A program made the translations under genes and the position numbers. Positions 1-5,932 of a stretch of 10,124 nt of DNA are shown here, one piece after another. Each line of letters begins with the position of its first letter. Within the stretch, counting starts at the first letter, position 1. The DNA lies in NCBI GenBank assembly GCA_022571615.1, contig JACZXM010000057.1, positions 1 to 10,124 on the forward strand. Reading direction: 5' to 3'. The notes beneath the pieces were generated by a model. That model made no database searches and was not told the origin of the DNA. It saw only the letters and a list, made by a program, of their open reading frames with translations. The DNA comes from Acidobacteriota bacterium. Its GTDB lineage: Bacteria > Acidobacteriota > UBA890 > WLXD01.

Positions 1-873
1 GTCGCCGGGGTCGATACCCAGCGGCAGCCACAGCCGCGTGCGCGGGAACGGGTGCGAGAACCCCGCTGGCATCACGCCGATGATGGTCCGCTCGATGCTG
101 TTGACGCGCAGCGTCGAGCCGATCGCGCTATCGTCGCCGCCGAAACGATCCTGCCAGTACCCGTGCTCGAGGATCACGACTGGCTCGCCGTCGGGCAAGT
201 CCTCCTGAGGTGTGAAGGTGCGACCGAGGCTTGGGTCTGTACGCAGCAAGCCGAAGAAGTCGGCGCTGACGTATGCGGCGATGACCCGTTGCGGCTCCGT
301 GCCGTCGGCGGTGATCGTCACGCCGCTGCCCCGGTATGCGGCGACCGACTGCATCGTTTCGGCCTGTTCCCGGTAGTCGATGAACTCGGGCGGGGAGAGT
401 TCGAACTGCGGGAAGTCAAAGCCGCTCTCCGGATCGAACCGGCCGTACACGCGGTACAGCCGGTCCGGCTCATCGAACGGTAGCGGTCGTAGCAGAACCC
501 CGTTCACGACCGTGAAGATCGCGATGTTGGCGCCGATTCCGAGCGCCAGCGTCGACACGACGATCGCAGTGTAGCCGGGACGCTTGAGGGCAGCGCGCGC
601 TGCGTGCCGCAGGTCGTACACTAGGTTTTTCACCAGGCCGTCTCCATTGCGGGCGGGGATCTCAGTCAGGTTGCCGGGAAGAAACGAGCTGCGCCGACGC
701 TCGGCCACAGCCGTGCACAGAACGTCCAGGAGCGTTCGCGAGAGCAGAAGGGCGCCGGCGAGACGGCGCGGCATGGCGGCTCGGCGCTGGCGGTACAACA
801 CCAGAATCTCGGCGCCGTAGCGGGCCCGAAAACGACGCGGCAGCGACGCCACGGCGAGCCGTAACAGGATCAC
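1..873 (-). CDS. ADOP/MacB-type ABC transporter permease, N-terminal part (runs off left edge)
   Basis: The frame is open from a GTG at 873 to the window edge, giving 291 residues with no stop. Residues 1-60 form a cytoplasmic prefix (LLRLAVASLPRRFRARYGAE) of the kind found on acidobacterial-duplicated-orphan permeases. The first membrane helix lies at about 101-128, with the family signature LALGIGANIAIFTVVNGVLL. The start of a MacB periplasmic core domain follows, with RVIAAYVSADFF, LGRTF and a GVMPAGF motif near 266-272. FtsX-like helices and the second half would lie to the left, outside the window. The start is chosen because GGAAG sits 8 bases upstream, inside the end of the padR gene, and because this start keeps the full prefix. 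The padR stop lies 4 bp upstream, so the two form one operon. Such permeases lack a fused ATPase; the substrate is unknown, and export or cell-envelope roles are inferred from MacB. Family assignment is firm; function is not. Confidence 0.9.
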   Translation of the reverse strand, partial: MILLRLAVASLPRRFRARYGAEILVLYRQRRAAMPRRLAGALLLSRTLLDVLCTAVAERRRSSFLPGNLTEIPARNGDGLVKNLVYDLRHAARAALKRPGYTAIVVSTLALGIGANIAIFTVVNGVLLRPLPFDEPDRLYRVYGRFDPESGFDFPQFELSPPEFIDYREQAETMQSVAAYRGSGVTITADGTEPQRVIAAYVSADFFGLLRTDPSLGRTFTPQEDLPDGEPVVILEHGYWQDRFGGDDSAIGSTLRVNSIERTIIGVMPAGFSHPFPRTRLWLPLGIDPGD

Positions 874-877
874 CGCG

Positions 878-1252
878 CTAGCTTCCTTCCTGCGGCAGGA
901 ACTTCCGGTCGCGCGCCACCGCCACGACCTGGCGCAGTCTCTCGGCTTCGGCGCTCGCCACCGTGCGCCCGAAGCGGGTGATTCGATACGTGCGCCGCTC
1001 CTGACCTTGCGGGCCGGTGTCTCGCACGCCCGATTCGTCGATCAACCCCTCGGTGCGCATCCGGTTGAGCGTCCGGTACAACGATCCGATCTCCAAGCGC
1101 ACCCGCCCGCCCGGCTGTCGTTGCACCGCCTTGCTGATCCCATATGCGTGCAACGCCCCGTCACCGAGGATCAGCAGCACCTGTAGGTCCGCTGGACGCA
1201 GCGGCAACAGCCGCTGGGCCCGGCGTTGCGTGTTCTTCGAAGTCACGGCCAT
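878..1252 (-). CDS. PadR-family transcriptional regulator (upstream of left permease)
   Basis: This small winged-helix DNA-binding protein (124 residues from 1252) shows the PadR pattern. DLQVLLILGDGALHAYGISKAV forms helices 1-2, GSLYRTLNRMRTEGLI is the recognition helix, and RRTYRITRFGRTVASAEAERL is the wing plus the start of the C-terminal dimerisation helix. PadR proteins are usually repressors of the adjacent transporter and of themselves. Two in-frame ATGs compete, at 1267 and 1252. The downstream one has GGAG nine bases upstream, whereas the 1267 ATG has no purine-rich site, so 1252 is preferred. The permease gene follows 4 bp after the stop. The promoter region carries an inverted repeat, which suggests autoregulation. 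The ligand is unknown. Confidence 0.92.
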   Translation of the reverse strand: MAVTSKNTQRRAQRLLPLRPADLQVLLILGDGALHAYGISKAVQRQPGGRVRLEIGSLYRTLNRMRTEGLIDESGVRDTGPQGQERRTYRITRFGRTVASAEAERLRQVVAVARDRKFLPQEGS

Positions 1253-1279
1253 CCTCGATTTCTCCATGCGTTCGCGCCA

Positions 1280-1330
1280 TATCTGTAGAATACTTATGCA
1301 GAATGTACAGATACCGAATGTTCTTGTCCA
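1280..1330 (-). promoter_or_regulatory. padR-permease promoter with overlapping inverted-repeat operator
   Basis: Read on the minus strand, TGGACA (1330-1325) and TACATT (1307-1302) are separated by exactly 17 bases, a plausible sigma-70 promoter with a start near 1295. A perfect 8-bp inverted repeat, TATCTGTA (1280-1287) and TACAGATA (1306-1313), centred at 1296.5, overlaps the -10 element and the start site. That is where an autorepressor would bind. The tract is A+T-rich against GC-rich surroundings. Binding by the adjacent PadR is inferred, not shown. Confidence 0.55.
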
Positions 1331-1436
1331 GTCGCGGCTAGTTGTCGGTCTCAGGCATCACCCCGCGGCAGCTTCACCGGCTGCGAGCAATGCCGCGGTG
1401 CTCATTCTGCTGGCTCGGTCCGTGGCTGCGACGGGG

Positions 1437-1460
1437 AACAGTGTGACTTTAGTCGCTGTT
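1437..1460. repeat. imperfect inverted repeat upstream of the Spy-like gene
   Basis: AACAG-TGT-GACT (1437-1448) and AGTC-G-CTGTT (1451-1460) pair as two short stems around a TT loop, with a 3/1-base internal asymmetry. It lies 67 bp before the ATG at 1527, in the 274-bp gap between the divergent padR and Spy-like genes. It has no T-run, so it is more likely an operator than a terminator, or it may be chance. No convincing -35/-10 pair was found for the Spy-like gene. Confidence 0.25.
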
Positions 1461-1526
1461 GTCGGGTAGGCGCCGCGATAGAGTGCGCCTCGAGTCGACC
1501 CGACCGTCGAACAACGAGGAATCGCC

Positions 1527-2108
1527 ATGTACCGAGTCATCCTAGTCGGAACGATGCTGCTGGCAGCGCTGCAGCCCCAGAACCAGCACGAGCAACACTC
1601 CCCGTACGCCGCCCAGGAGCGCTCGGAGATTGCAGCGCTCACCGTCGAGGAGCTGGCCGGATTGCGGGAGGGCGCCGGCATGGGTCTCGCCCGCGCCGCC
1701 GAGCTCAACGGCTACCCGGGCCCCAAGCACGTGCTCGAGCTGAGTGGTGAGCTGGGACTTAGCGCCCAGCAGCGCGGCGCGATCGAGACCATCTTCGACC
1801 GCATGCATGAACAGGCGATCGAGCTCGGGGAGCAGGTGCTGGAGCGGGAGCGGCAGCTCGATCGGCGCTTCGCCCACAAGCACATCGATGCTGACCTGGT
1901 GAACGAACTGACTGCCGAGATCGGGCGGCTTCGTGGAATGTTGCGCGCCGCTCATCTACGGGCGCATATCGAGACCACCGCGCTTCTCGCGGACGAGCAG
2001 GTGAGGCGTTACGAAGCGGCGCGTGGCTACGCAGAAACAACAGTCACTGGTGTCGCACTTCGTCGATCCAAAGGACCCGCCACGAGGACCCCTGATCTTC
2101 CGACATGA
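1527..2108 (+). CDS. Spy/CpxP-like periplasmic helical protein
   Basis: A 193-residue protein. GAGGA lies 6 bases before the ATG, supporting the start. It has a short hydrophobic N terminus (VILVGTMLLAALQ, residues 4-16) that looks like a signal peptide, then a charged, almost wholly helical body. The body carries the segments LTVEELAGLREGAGMGLARA (39-58) and NGYPGPKHVLELSGELGLSA (61-80). Long amphipathic helices follow (84-145), and LLADEQVRRYEAARGY (153-168) matches the LTxEQ-type end of the Spy/CpxP fold. Family members are periplasmic chaperones or metal-stress sensors; the exact job here is unknown. The last ~25 residues (TVTGVALRRSKGPATRTPD...) look unlike the family and are read from DNA antisense to the lipoprotein gene, with a 65-bp convergent overlap. 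The tail may therefore be the result of a lost stop codon. The gene is transcribed away from padR, so it need not share its regulation. Confidence 0.82.
   Translation: MYRVILVGTMLLAALQPQNQHEQHSPYAAQERSEIAALTVEELAGLREGAGMGLARAAELNGYPGPKHVLELSGELGLSAQQRGAIETIFDRMHEQAIELGEQVLERERQLDRRFAHKHIDADLVNELTAEIGRLRGMLRAAHLRAHIETTALLADEQVRRYEAARGYAETTVTGVALRRSKGPATRTPDLPT
1722..1738 (+). repeat. 17-bp direct repeat, copy 1 (inside Spy-like gene)
   Basis: CCCAAGCACGTGCTCGA occurs here exactly as at 2720-2736. It contains the perfect 10-bp palindrome AGCACGTGCT. In this copy it encodes residues PKHVLE of the Spy-like protein, a conserved-looking segment, so this is presumably the original copy. Confidence 0.7.
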
Positions 2109-2571
2109 ACATGGTCCGTCGGAACCCATCGGCTCCCATCGGCTCAATCACCGACCGCGACCTTCGAGGGCGATCCGTTTGGCGCGAAGACCACGTGATC
2201 TTACCTGCTGCGATCTCCCCGTCGAGCTGAACGAAGCCGGGCCGAACCGAGTTCATGTACAGCATGATCCAACGGCCTGCGTCGTCCGCGGGCATGCGAA
2301 CCGTGAATCCGCGGTACAACGAGTCGCCGAGTGTGACCTCCAGCTCCTCTGCCTGCCCCGCTCCGCCAAGAATCGGCGTGACGCGTACGTGAATGGGCGC
2401 CTCAGACCCGTCCGCCCCATCGCGCCTGACGCCATGCCATTCGCCGAGAAGCCAGTCTAGCGGGCTCCCCGTCACGGTGGTTTCCGGACCGGGACCCGGG
2501 GCCGCACACGCGGCGACAAAAACGATGAGACATGCCAGCACAGCGGTCTTGACGCAAGGCGGCTCACCCAC
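2044..2571 (-). CDS. DUF1579-like lipoprotein
   Basis: A 175-residue protein starting at a GTG (2571). AGGGAG lies six bases upstream of this GTG, whereas an ATG two codons earlier (2577) would sit directly against the same Shine-Dalgarno site. An upstream extension to 2724 is open but looks non-coding. The N terminus is a lipoprotein signal (CVKTAVLACLIVFVAAC, lipobox V-A-A-C with Cys22), so the product should be membrane-anchored. The mature part has the lipocalin-like pattern of DUF1579 relatives: DWLLGEWHG (39-47), VTPILGGAGQ (64-73), RWIMLYMN (100-107), KITWSSR (124-130), FRRTMFMSEDQGSSWRVLWIDE (150-171). Function is unknown; a small hydrophobic ligand is only a guess from the fold. The 3' end overlaps the converging Spy-like gene by 65 bp. 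Confidence 0.82.
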   Translation of the reverse strand: MGEPPCVKTAVLACLIVFVAACAAPGPGPETTVTGSPLDWLLGEWHGVRRDGADGSEAPIHVRVTPILGGAGQAEELEVTLGDSLYRGFTVRMPADDAGRWIMLYMNSVRPGFVQLDGEIAAGKITWSSRQTDRPRRSRSVIEPMGADGFRRTMFMSEDQGSSWRVLWIDEVRHQ

Positions 2572-2719
2572 ACGCATCTCCCTTGTAACGATTTGTTTGG
2601 AGTGCAGCCGGTACATCACCCACGCCCTCAGAAAGACTTCGAGGCCTGCACAAAATCGCTGCCACCAAGCAGGAACGCCAGAATTGCGCACTCCGCTGAG
2701 CCTAACAGCTATGCGCGAA

Positions 2720-2736
2720 CCCAAGCACGTGCTCGA
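2720..2736 (+). repeat. 17-bp direct repeat, copy 2 (intergenic)
   Basis: This is the second exact copy of the 17-mer at 1722-1738, 998 bp away in the same orientation. It lies between the lipoprotein start and the second padR promoter, within a short open stretch from an ATG at 2711 (MREPKHVLEW...). That stretch resembles the Spy-like protein only over PKHVLE and is otherwise unrecognisable. The gap 2572-2804 shows no other convincing gene. Confidence 0.65.
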
Positions 2737-2804
2737 ATGGCCGACCCGAACCCGGCCCGTGACCTATTCGGCCCACCTGGGAGGCTCCTGTACGAAACTC
2801 GCGG

Positions 2805-2833
2805 TACACATACTACGTACAACATAGTATATT
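2805..2833 (+). promoter_or_regulatory. promoter of second padR-permease operon with inverted-repeat operator
   Basis: TACACA (2805-2810) and TATATT (2828-2833) are 17 bases apart and match the sigma-70 consensus at 4/6 and 5/6 positions. A perfect inverted repeat, ATACTA (2810-2815) and TAGTAT (2825-2830) with a 9-base spacer, fills the spacer and enters the -10. A repressor there would block polymerase. The transcript would start near 2840, and AGGAG (2856-2860) lies five bases before the ATG at 2866. The second PadR is the obvious candidate binder, by inference from position. Confidence 0.65.
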
Positions 2834-2865
2834 CCGCATAGCAAGAGCCTGCGACAGGAGAAACC

Positions 2866-3210
2866 ATGACGCTTGAGCGGGAATGGATGCGGGGGGCGGC
2901 ACCTCTGGCGGTGCTGACGCTGCTGGAGCGGCGAGAGATGTACGGGTACGAAATGGTGGAGTCGCTCGAGCGTGAGTCCGGCGGCGTGCTCGCCATGGGC
3001 CAGTCCACGGTCTACCCGCTGCTCTACAGCCTCGAGGGCCGAGGACACGTGAAGGCGGTGTGCCGTTCGGCTCCCACCGGCAGGCGGAGGAAGTACTACC
3101 AGATCACGCCCCAGGGGCGCACCTGGCTGGAGTCCCAGCGGTCCCAGTGGAGGAAGCTCGTGGAGGCTATGGGGCTCCTCGGCGTGAGCGACCGGGCGGT
3201 GGTGAGGTGA
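2866..3210 (+). CDS. PadR-family transcriptional regulator (second module)
   Basis: A 114-residue winged-helix regulator of the short PadR class. APLAVLTLLERREMYGYEMVESL (12-34) covers the first helices, GQSTVYPLLYSLEGRGHVKA (45-64) is the recognition helix region, and GRRRKYYQITPQGRTWLES (72-90) is the wing plus dimerisation helix. A strong AGGAG lies five bases before the ATG. Its stop codon overlaps the GTG of the permease (GTGA, 3207-3210), so the two are translationally coupled and almost certainly functionally linked. Expected role: ligand-responsive repressor of its own operon through the inverted repeat at 2810-2830. It is only distantly similar to the PadR at 878-1252, so the two modules are not a recent tandem duplication. 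Confidence 0.95.
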   Translation: MTLEREWMRGAAPLAVLTLLERREMYGYEMVESLERESGGVLAMGQSTVYPLLYSLEGRGHVKAVCRSAPTGRRRKYYQITPQGRTWLESQRSQWRKLVEAMGLLGVSDRAVVR

Positions 3211-5930
3211 CGAGCGGGCGAACGCCGGGACTCCCTCCGGAGATCGAAAAGGTCGTCCGCGAGGTTCTGGAGTCGGCGGACCTCAATTCGGTCGACGGCG
3301 TGGAGGAGGTCGCCGGTGAGCTGAGGGCTCATTTCGAAGACGGGCTCGCGGCGGGTACACCCGTGGACGAGCTCATCGCGAGGTTCGGCGACCCGGTGGT
3401 GGCTGGCGCCAGGATCGCACGTACGCGGCCGAAGGCTGCCGCAAGGAACCGAGGGAAACGGGGAGGATGGTGGAGGTCACCGAGTGAGTGGTTGAACGAG
3501 GTTGTCGGGGCGACCCGGAGGCTTGCCAGGGCGCCGGGCTTCGTGTTCATCGTGGTGCTTACGTTGGCGCTGGGCGTCGGGGTCAACACGGGCATCTTCA
3601 CCGTGCTCAACGCGGTGGTCCTGCGGGAGCTGCCATATCCGGAGTCGGACAGGCTCGTGCGCCTCTACGAGAGCGACGTGGAGGACCCCACTCGCCTCTG
3701 GTTCCTCCGCGCACCCATCGTGGCCGAGTATCGGAACTGGGATCAGGTCTTCGACGGGCTCGGCTCCATCTACACCTATCGCGAGGCAGGCGCCGATCTC
3801 ACCGACGGTGACCAGCCCCAACGGGTGACCGTGGTGCGGGTCTCCGCCGGCTACTTCGAAGCCCTGGGCATTGCGCCGGCGCGGGGACGCACCTTCACCG
3901 AAGACGAGAGCTTTGGCCCCGGGGAGAACGTCTCGTCGGCCCTACCCATCGACCGTGTGGCCATGGTCTCCAATCGGCTCTGGACCGATCACTTCGGCGG
4001 TGACCAGGATATCGTAGGGTCGACCATCCGACTGGACGGCTCCGCGTTCGAGGTTGTCGGCGTCATGCCGCATGGCTTCAACAGCCCCTTCGGCCCGAAG
4101 GCGGACGTTTGGGTACCGCAGGACCTGCGTCCCGGCGGCGGAAACAGATTCGGCAATTGGTACCTATCGGTGGTGGCGCGCCTGCGGTCCGGGCTCACAC
4201 TCGAGGCGGCGCAGGAGCGCGTCGAAGTGTTGGCCGCCGGGTTCGGCGAAGCGCAGCCTGAGGCCGCCGGCTCGTTCCCCCGGCTCGTTCCTCTCCAAGC
4301 CGATGTCGTCGGGACCACCCGCCAGACCATGCTCTGGATTCTCGCCACGGCCGCCGGTCTCGTGCTGCTCACGGCGTGCGTAAACGTGGCCAACCTCCTC
4401 TTCGCGCGGGGCCTGGCGCGGAACCGTGATCTGGCCCTCCGCTCGGCTCTCGGGGCCGGTCGCGGGCGGCTCGTCGCCGGAGTCCTTATGGAAAACGGAC
4501 TTCTCGCCCTTGGCGGGGGCGTGGCCGGCATGGCTCTCGGGTGGTTGGGCGTTCGTGCGCTCCTCCTCTTGGCGCCCGAAGCTCTACCGATGGCGGCAGA
4601 GATCGAGTTGGGCGGCACGGTACTTGGCTTCGCCTTGGCCGTGACCCTGACGACGCTCCTGGTATTCGGGCTCGCGCCGGCGCTCCACCTGTCACGGATC
4701 ACGCCTGCCGAGGTCCTGCGTTCCGGGGACAGAACCTCCACCGGAGGACGCACCGCGAAGCGGCTCAGGGACGGGATGGTGGTCGTACAGGTCGCCGCGG
4801 CGCTGGTCCTAGTGGCCGGATCCATGCTCCTCGCCCGGAGTTTCGACAGGCTGCTGGACGTGCCACTGGGCGTGGACCCAGAGGGCGTGCTCACCTACGA
4901 GGTGCACCTCCCCGGCGCGCGCTACGAGGACGGTGCCGCAAGGCATCGGTTCCACGAAGAGCTCCACGACCGTGTGGCGGCGCTTCCCGGTGTCGAGATC
5001 GTAGGCGCCACATCGTGGCTGCCGGTGAACGGCCGATACCACACGTGGTCGTTCTACTGGGATCCGGAGAATCCCGATGGATCCAATGGGGACGCCTGGT
5101 ACTTGACCGACGTCCGCATCGTGGCTGGGAACTACTTCGGTGCCATGGGCATCGAGCTGCTCCAGGGACAGTCACCCGAGGACGTCGATCTGGAGGGAGA
5201 ACCGATGGCATGGGTGAACCGCTACCTCGCCGACGCGGTCTTCGACGGTGAGGCGGTGGGGCGGCAAATCTGGCTCGCGGGTGAAGTGCGGCGAATCATG
5301 GGAATCGTCGAGGACATCCCGCACGACACGCGCGGCGCGCTGTCCAGAAAGTCCTACGTCCCCCACGCCCAGCATGCCGACGAGAGGAACTGGGCCCTCA
5401 TCCAGACAGTGAAGGCTCGCGGGGATCTCACGCACCTGCGGGAGCGCATCAGAGGGGAGATCCGGGCCATGGACCCGCAGTTGGTTCTCTACCGACCGCA
5501 GTCCTTCGAGGACCTTCTGGGCAGAGCCCGCGCTCAGGACCGGTTCGCCACCGTGCTGATGGCAACCTTCGCGGTTCTGGCGCTTGTACTCTCGCTGGTG
5601 GGGACCTACGGCGTCCTGGCAGGCAGCGTTGCCGGGCGCACCCGTGAAATCGGCATCCGCATGGCGCTGGGCGCCGACCATGGGACCGTGCGAGCAATGG
5701 TCCTTCGGTACGCCGCTGGCCTCATGGTCCCAGGTGTCGCGCTGGGTCTGCTGGGGGCGTGGGTGGCGGGCCGCTGGATCGAGGCACTCCTGTTCGGCGT
5801 CGAGCCGGCCGACCCCGCGGCCCTGGGGATGACGGTCTTGGCGTTCGTAGGCGTGGGTCTCTTCTCCGGATGGCTTCCGGCCGTCCGGGCCACGCGGGTG
5901 GACCCCGTCCAGACGCTCAGATCGGAATAG
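3207..5930 (+). CDS. ADOP-type ABC transporter permease, complete, with HAAS-like prefix
   Basis: A 907-residue acidobacterial-duplicated-orphan permease, a MacB relative with two permease halves fused and no ATPase domain. Residues 11-72 form a cytoplasmic helical prefix (EEVAGELRAHFEDGLAAGTP, DELIARFGDP) resembling permease prefix/HAAS-like signalling domains that accompany PadR regulators. Helix 1 at 110-138 has LALGVGVNTGIFTVLNAVVL; the first periplasmic core follows, with RVSAGYFEALGI and GVMPHGF. FtsX helices lie at about 373-400, 421-450 and 470-492; the linking helix is at 519-542. A second core at about 543-775 contains VAGNYFGAMGIELLQG. The last FtsX helices lie at about 778-803, 830-855 and 868-892, with TREIGIRMALGAD (loop) and the family ending RATRVDPVQTLRSE. 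The start is the GTG overlapping the padR stop; an upstream reading in the same frame is antigenic noise from padR coding DNA. Length is normal for the family. Transported substrate unknown; no ATPase gene is nearby. Confidence 0.95.
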   Translation: MTSGRTPGLPPEIEKVVREVLESADLNSVDGVEEVAGELRAHFEDGLAAGTPVDELIARFGDPVVAGARIARTRPKAAARNRGKRGGWWRSPSEWLNEVVGATRRLARAPGFVFIVVLTLALGVGVNTGIFTVLNAVVLRELPYPESDRLVRLYESDVEDPTRLWFLRAPIVAEYRNWDQVFDGLGSIYTYREAGADLTDGDQPQRVTVVRVSAGYFEALGIAPARGRTFTEDESFGPGENVSSALPIDRVAMVSNRLWTDHFGGDQDIVGSTIRLDGSAFEVVGVMPHGFNSPFGPKADVWVPQDLRPGGGNRFGNWYLSVVARLRSGLTLEAAQERVEVLAAGFGEAQPEAAGSFPRLVPLQADVVGTTRQTMLWILATAAGLVLLTACVNVANLLFARGLARNRDLALRSALGAGRGRLVAGVLMENGLLALGGGVAGMALGWLGVRALLLLAPEALPMAAEIELGGTVLGFALAVTLTTLLVFGLAPALHLSRITPAEVLRSGDRTSTGGRTAKRLRDGMVVVQVAAALVLVAGSMLLARSFDRLLDVPLGVDPEGVLTYEVHLPGARYEDGAARHRFHEELHDRVAALPGVEIVGATSWLPVNGRYHTWSFYWDPENPDGSNGDAWYLTDVRIVAGNYFGAMGIELLQGQSPEDVDLEGEPMAWVNRYLADAVFDGEAVGRQIWLAGEVRRIMGIVEDIPHDTRGALSRKSYVPHAQHADERNWALIQTVKARGDLTHLRERIRGEIRAMDPQLVLYRPQSFEDLLGRARAQDRFATVLMATFAVLALVLSLVGTYGVLAGSVAGRTREIGIRMALGADHGTVRAMVLRYAAGLMVPGVALGLLGAWVAGRWIEALLFGVEPADPAALGMTVLAFVGVGLFSGWLPAVRATRVDPVQTLRSE

Positions 5931-5932
5931 GC

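Noticed and set aside
2572..2724. N-terminal extension of the lipoprotein gene to an ATG at 2724
   Set aside because: It would place about 50 residues before a clear signal peptide with lipobox, and a well-spaced AGGGAG supports the GTG at 2571.
3060..3206. Upstream extension of the second permease into padR
   Set aside because: The extension is another frame of padR coding DNA; the GTG at 3207 overlapping the padR stop gives the family's normal N terminus.
3989..4894. 301-codon minus-strand frame inside the second permease
   Set aside because: Ser/Arg/Pro-rich translation with no fold signature; shadow of the permease gene.
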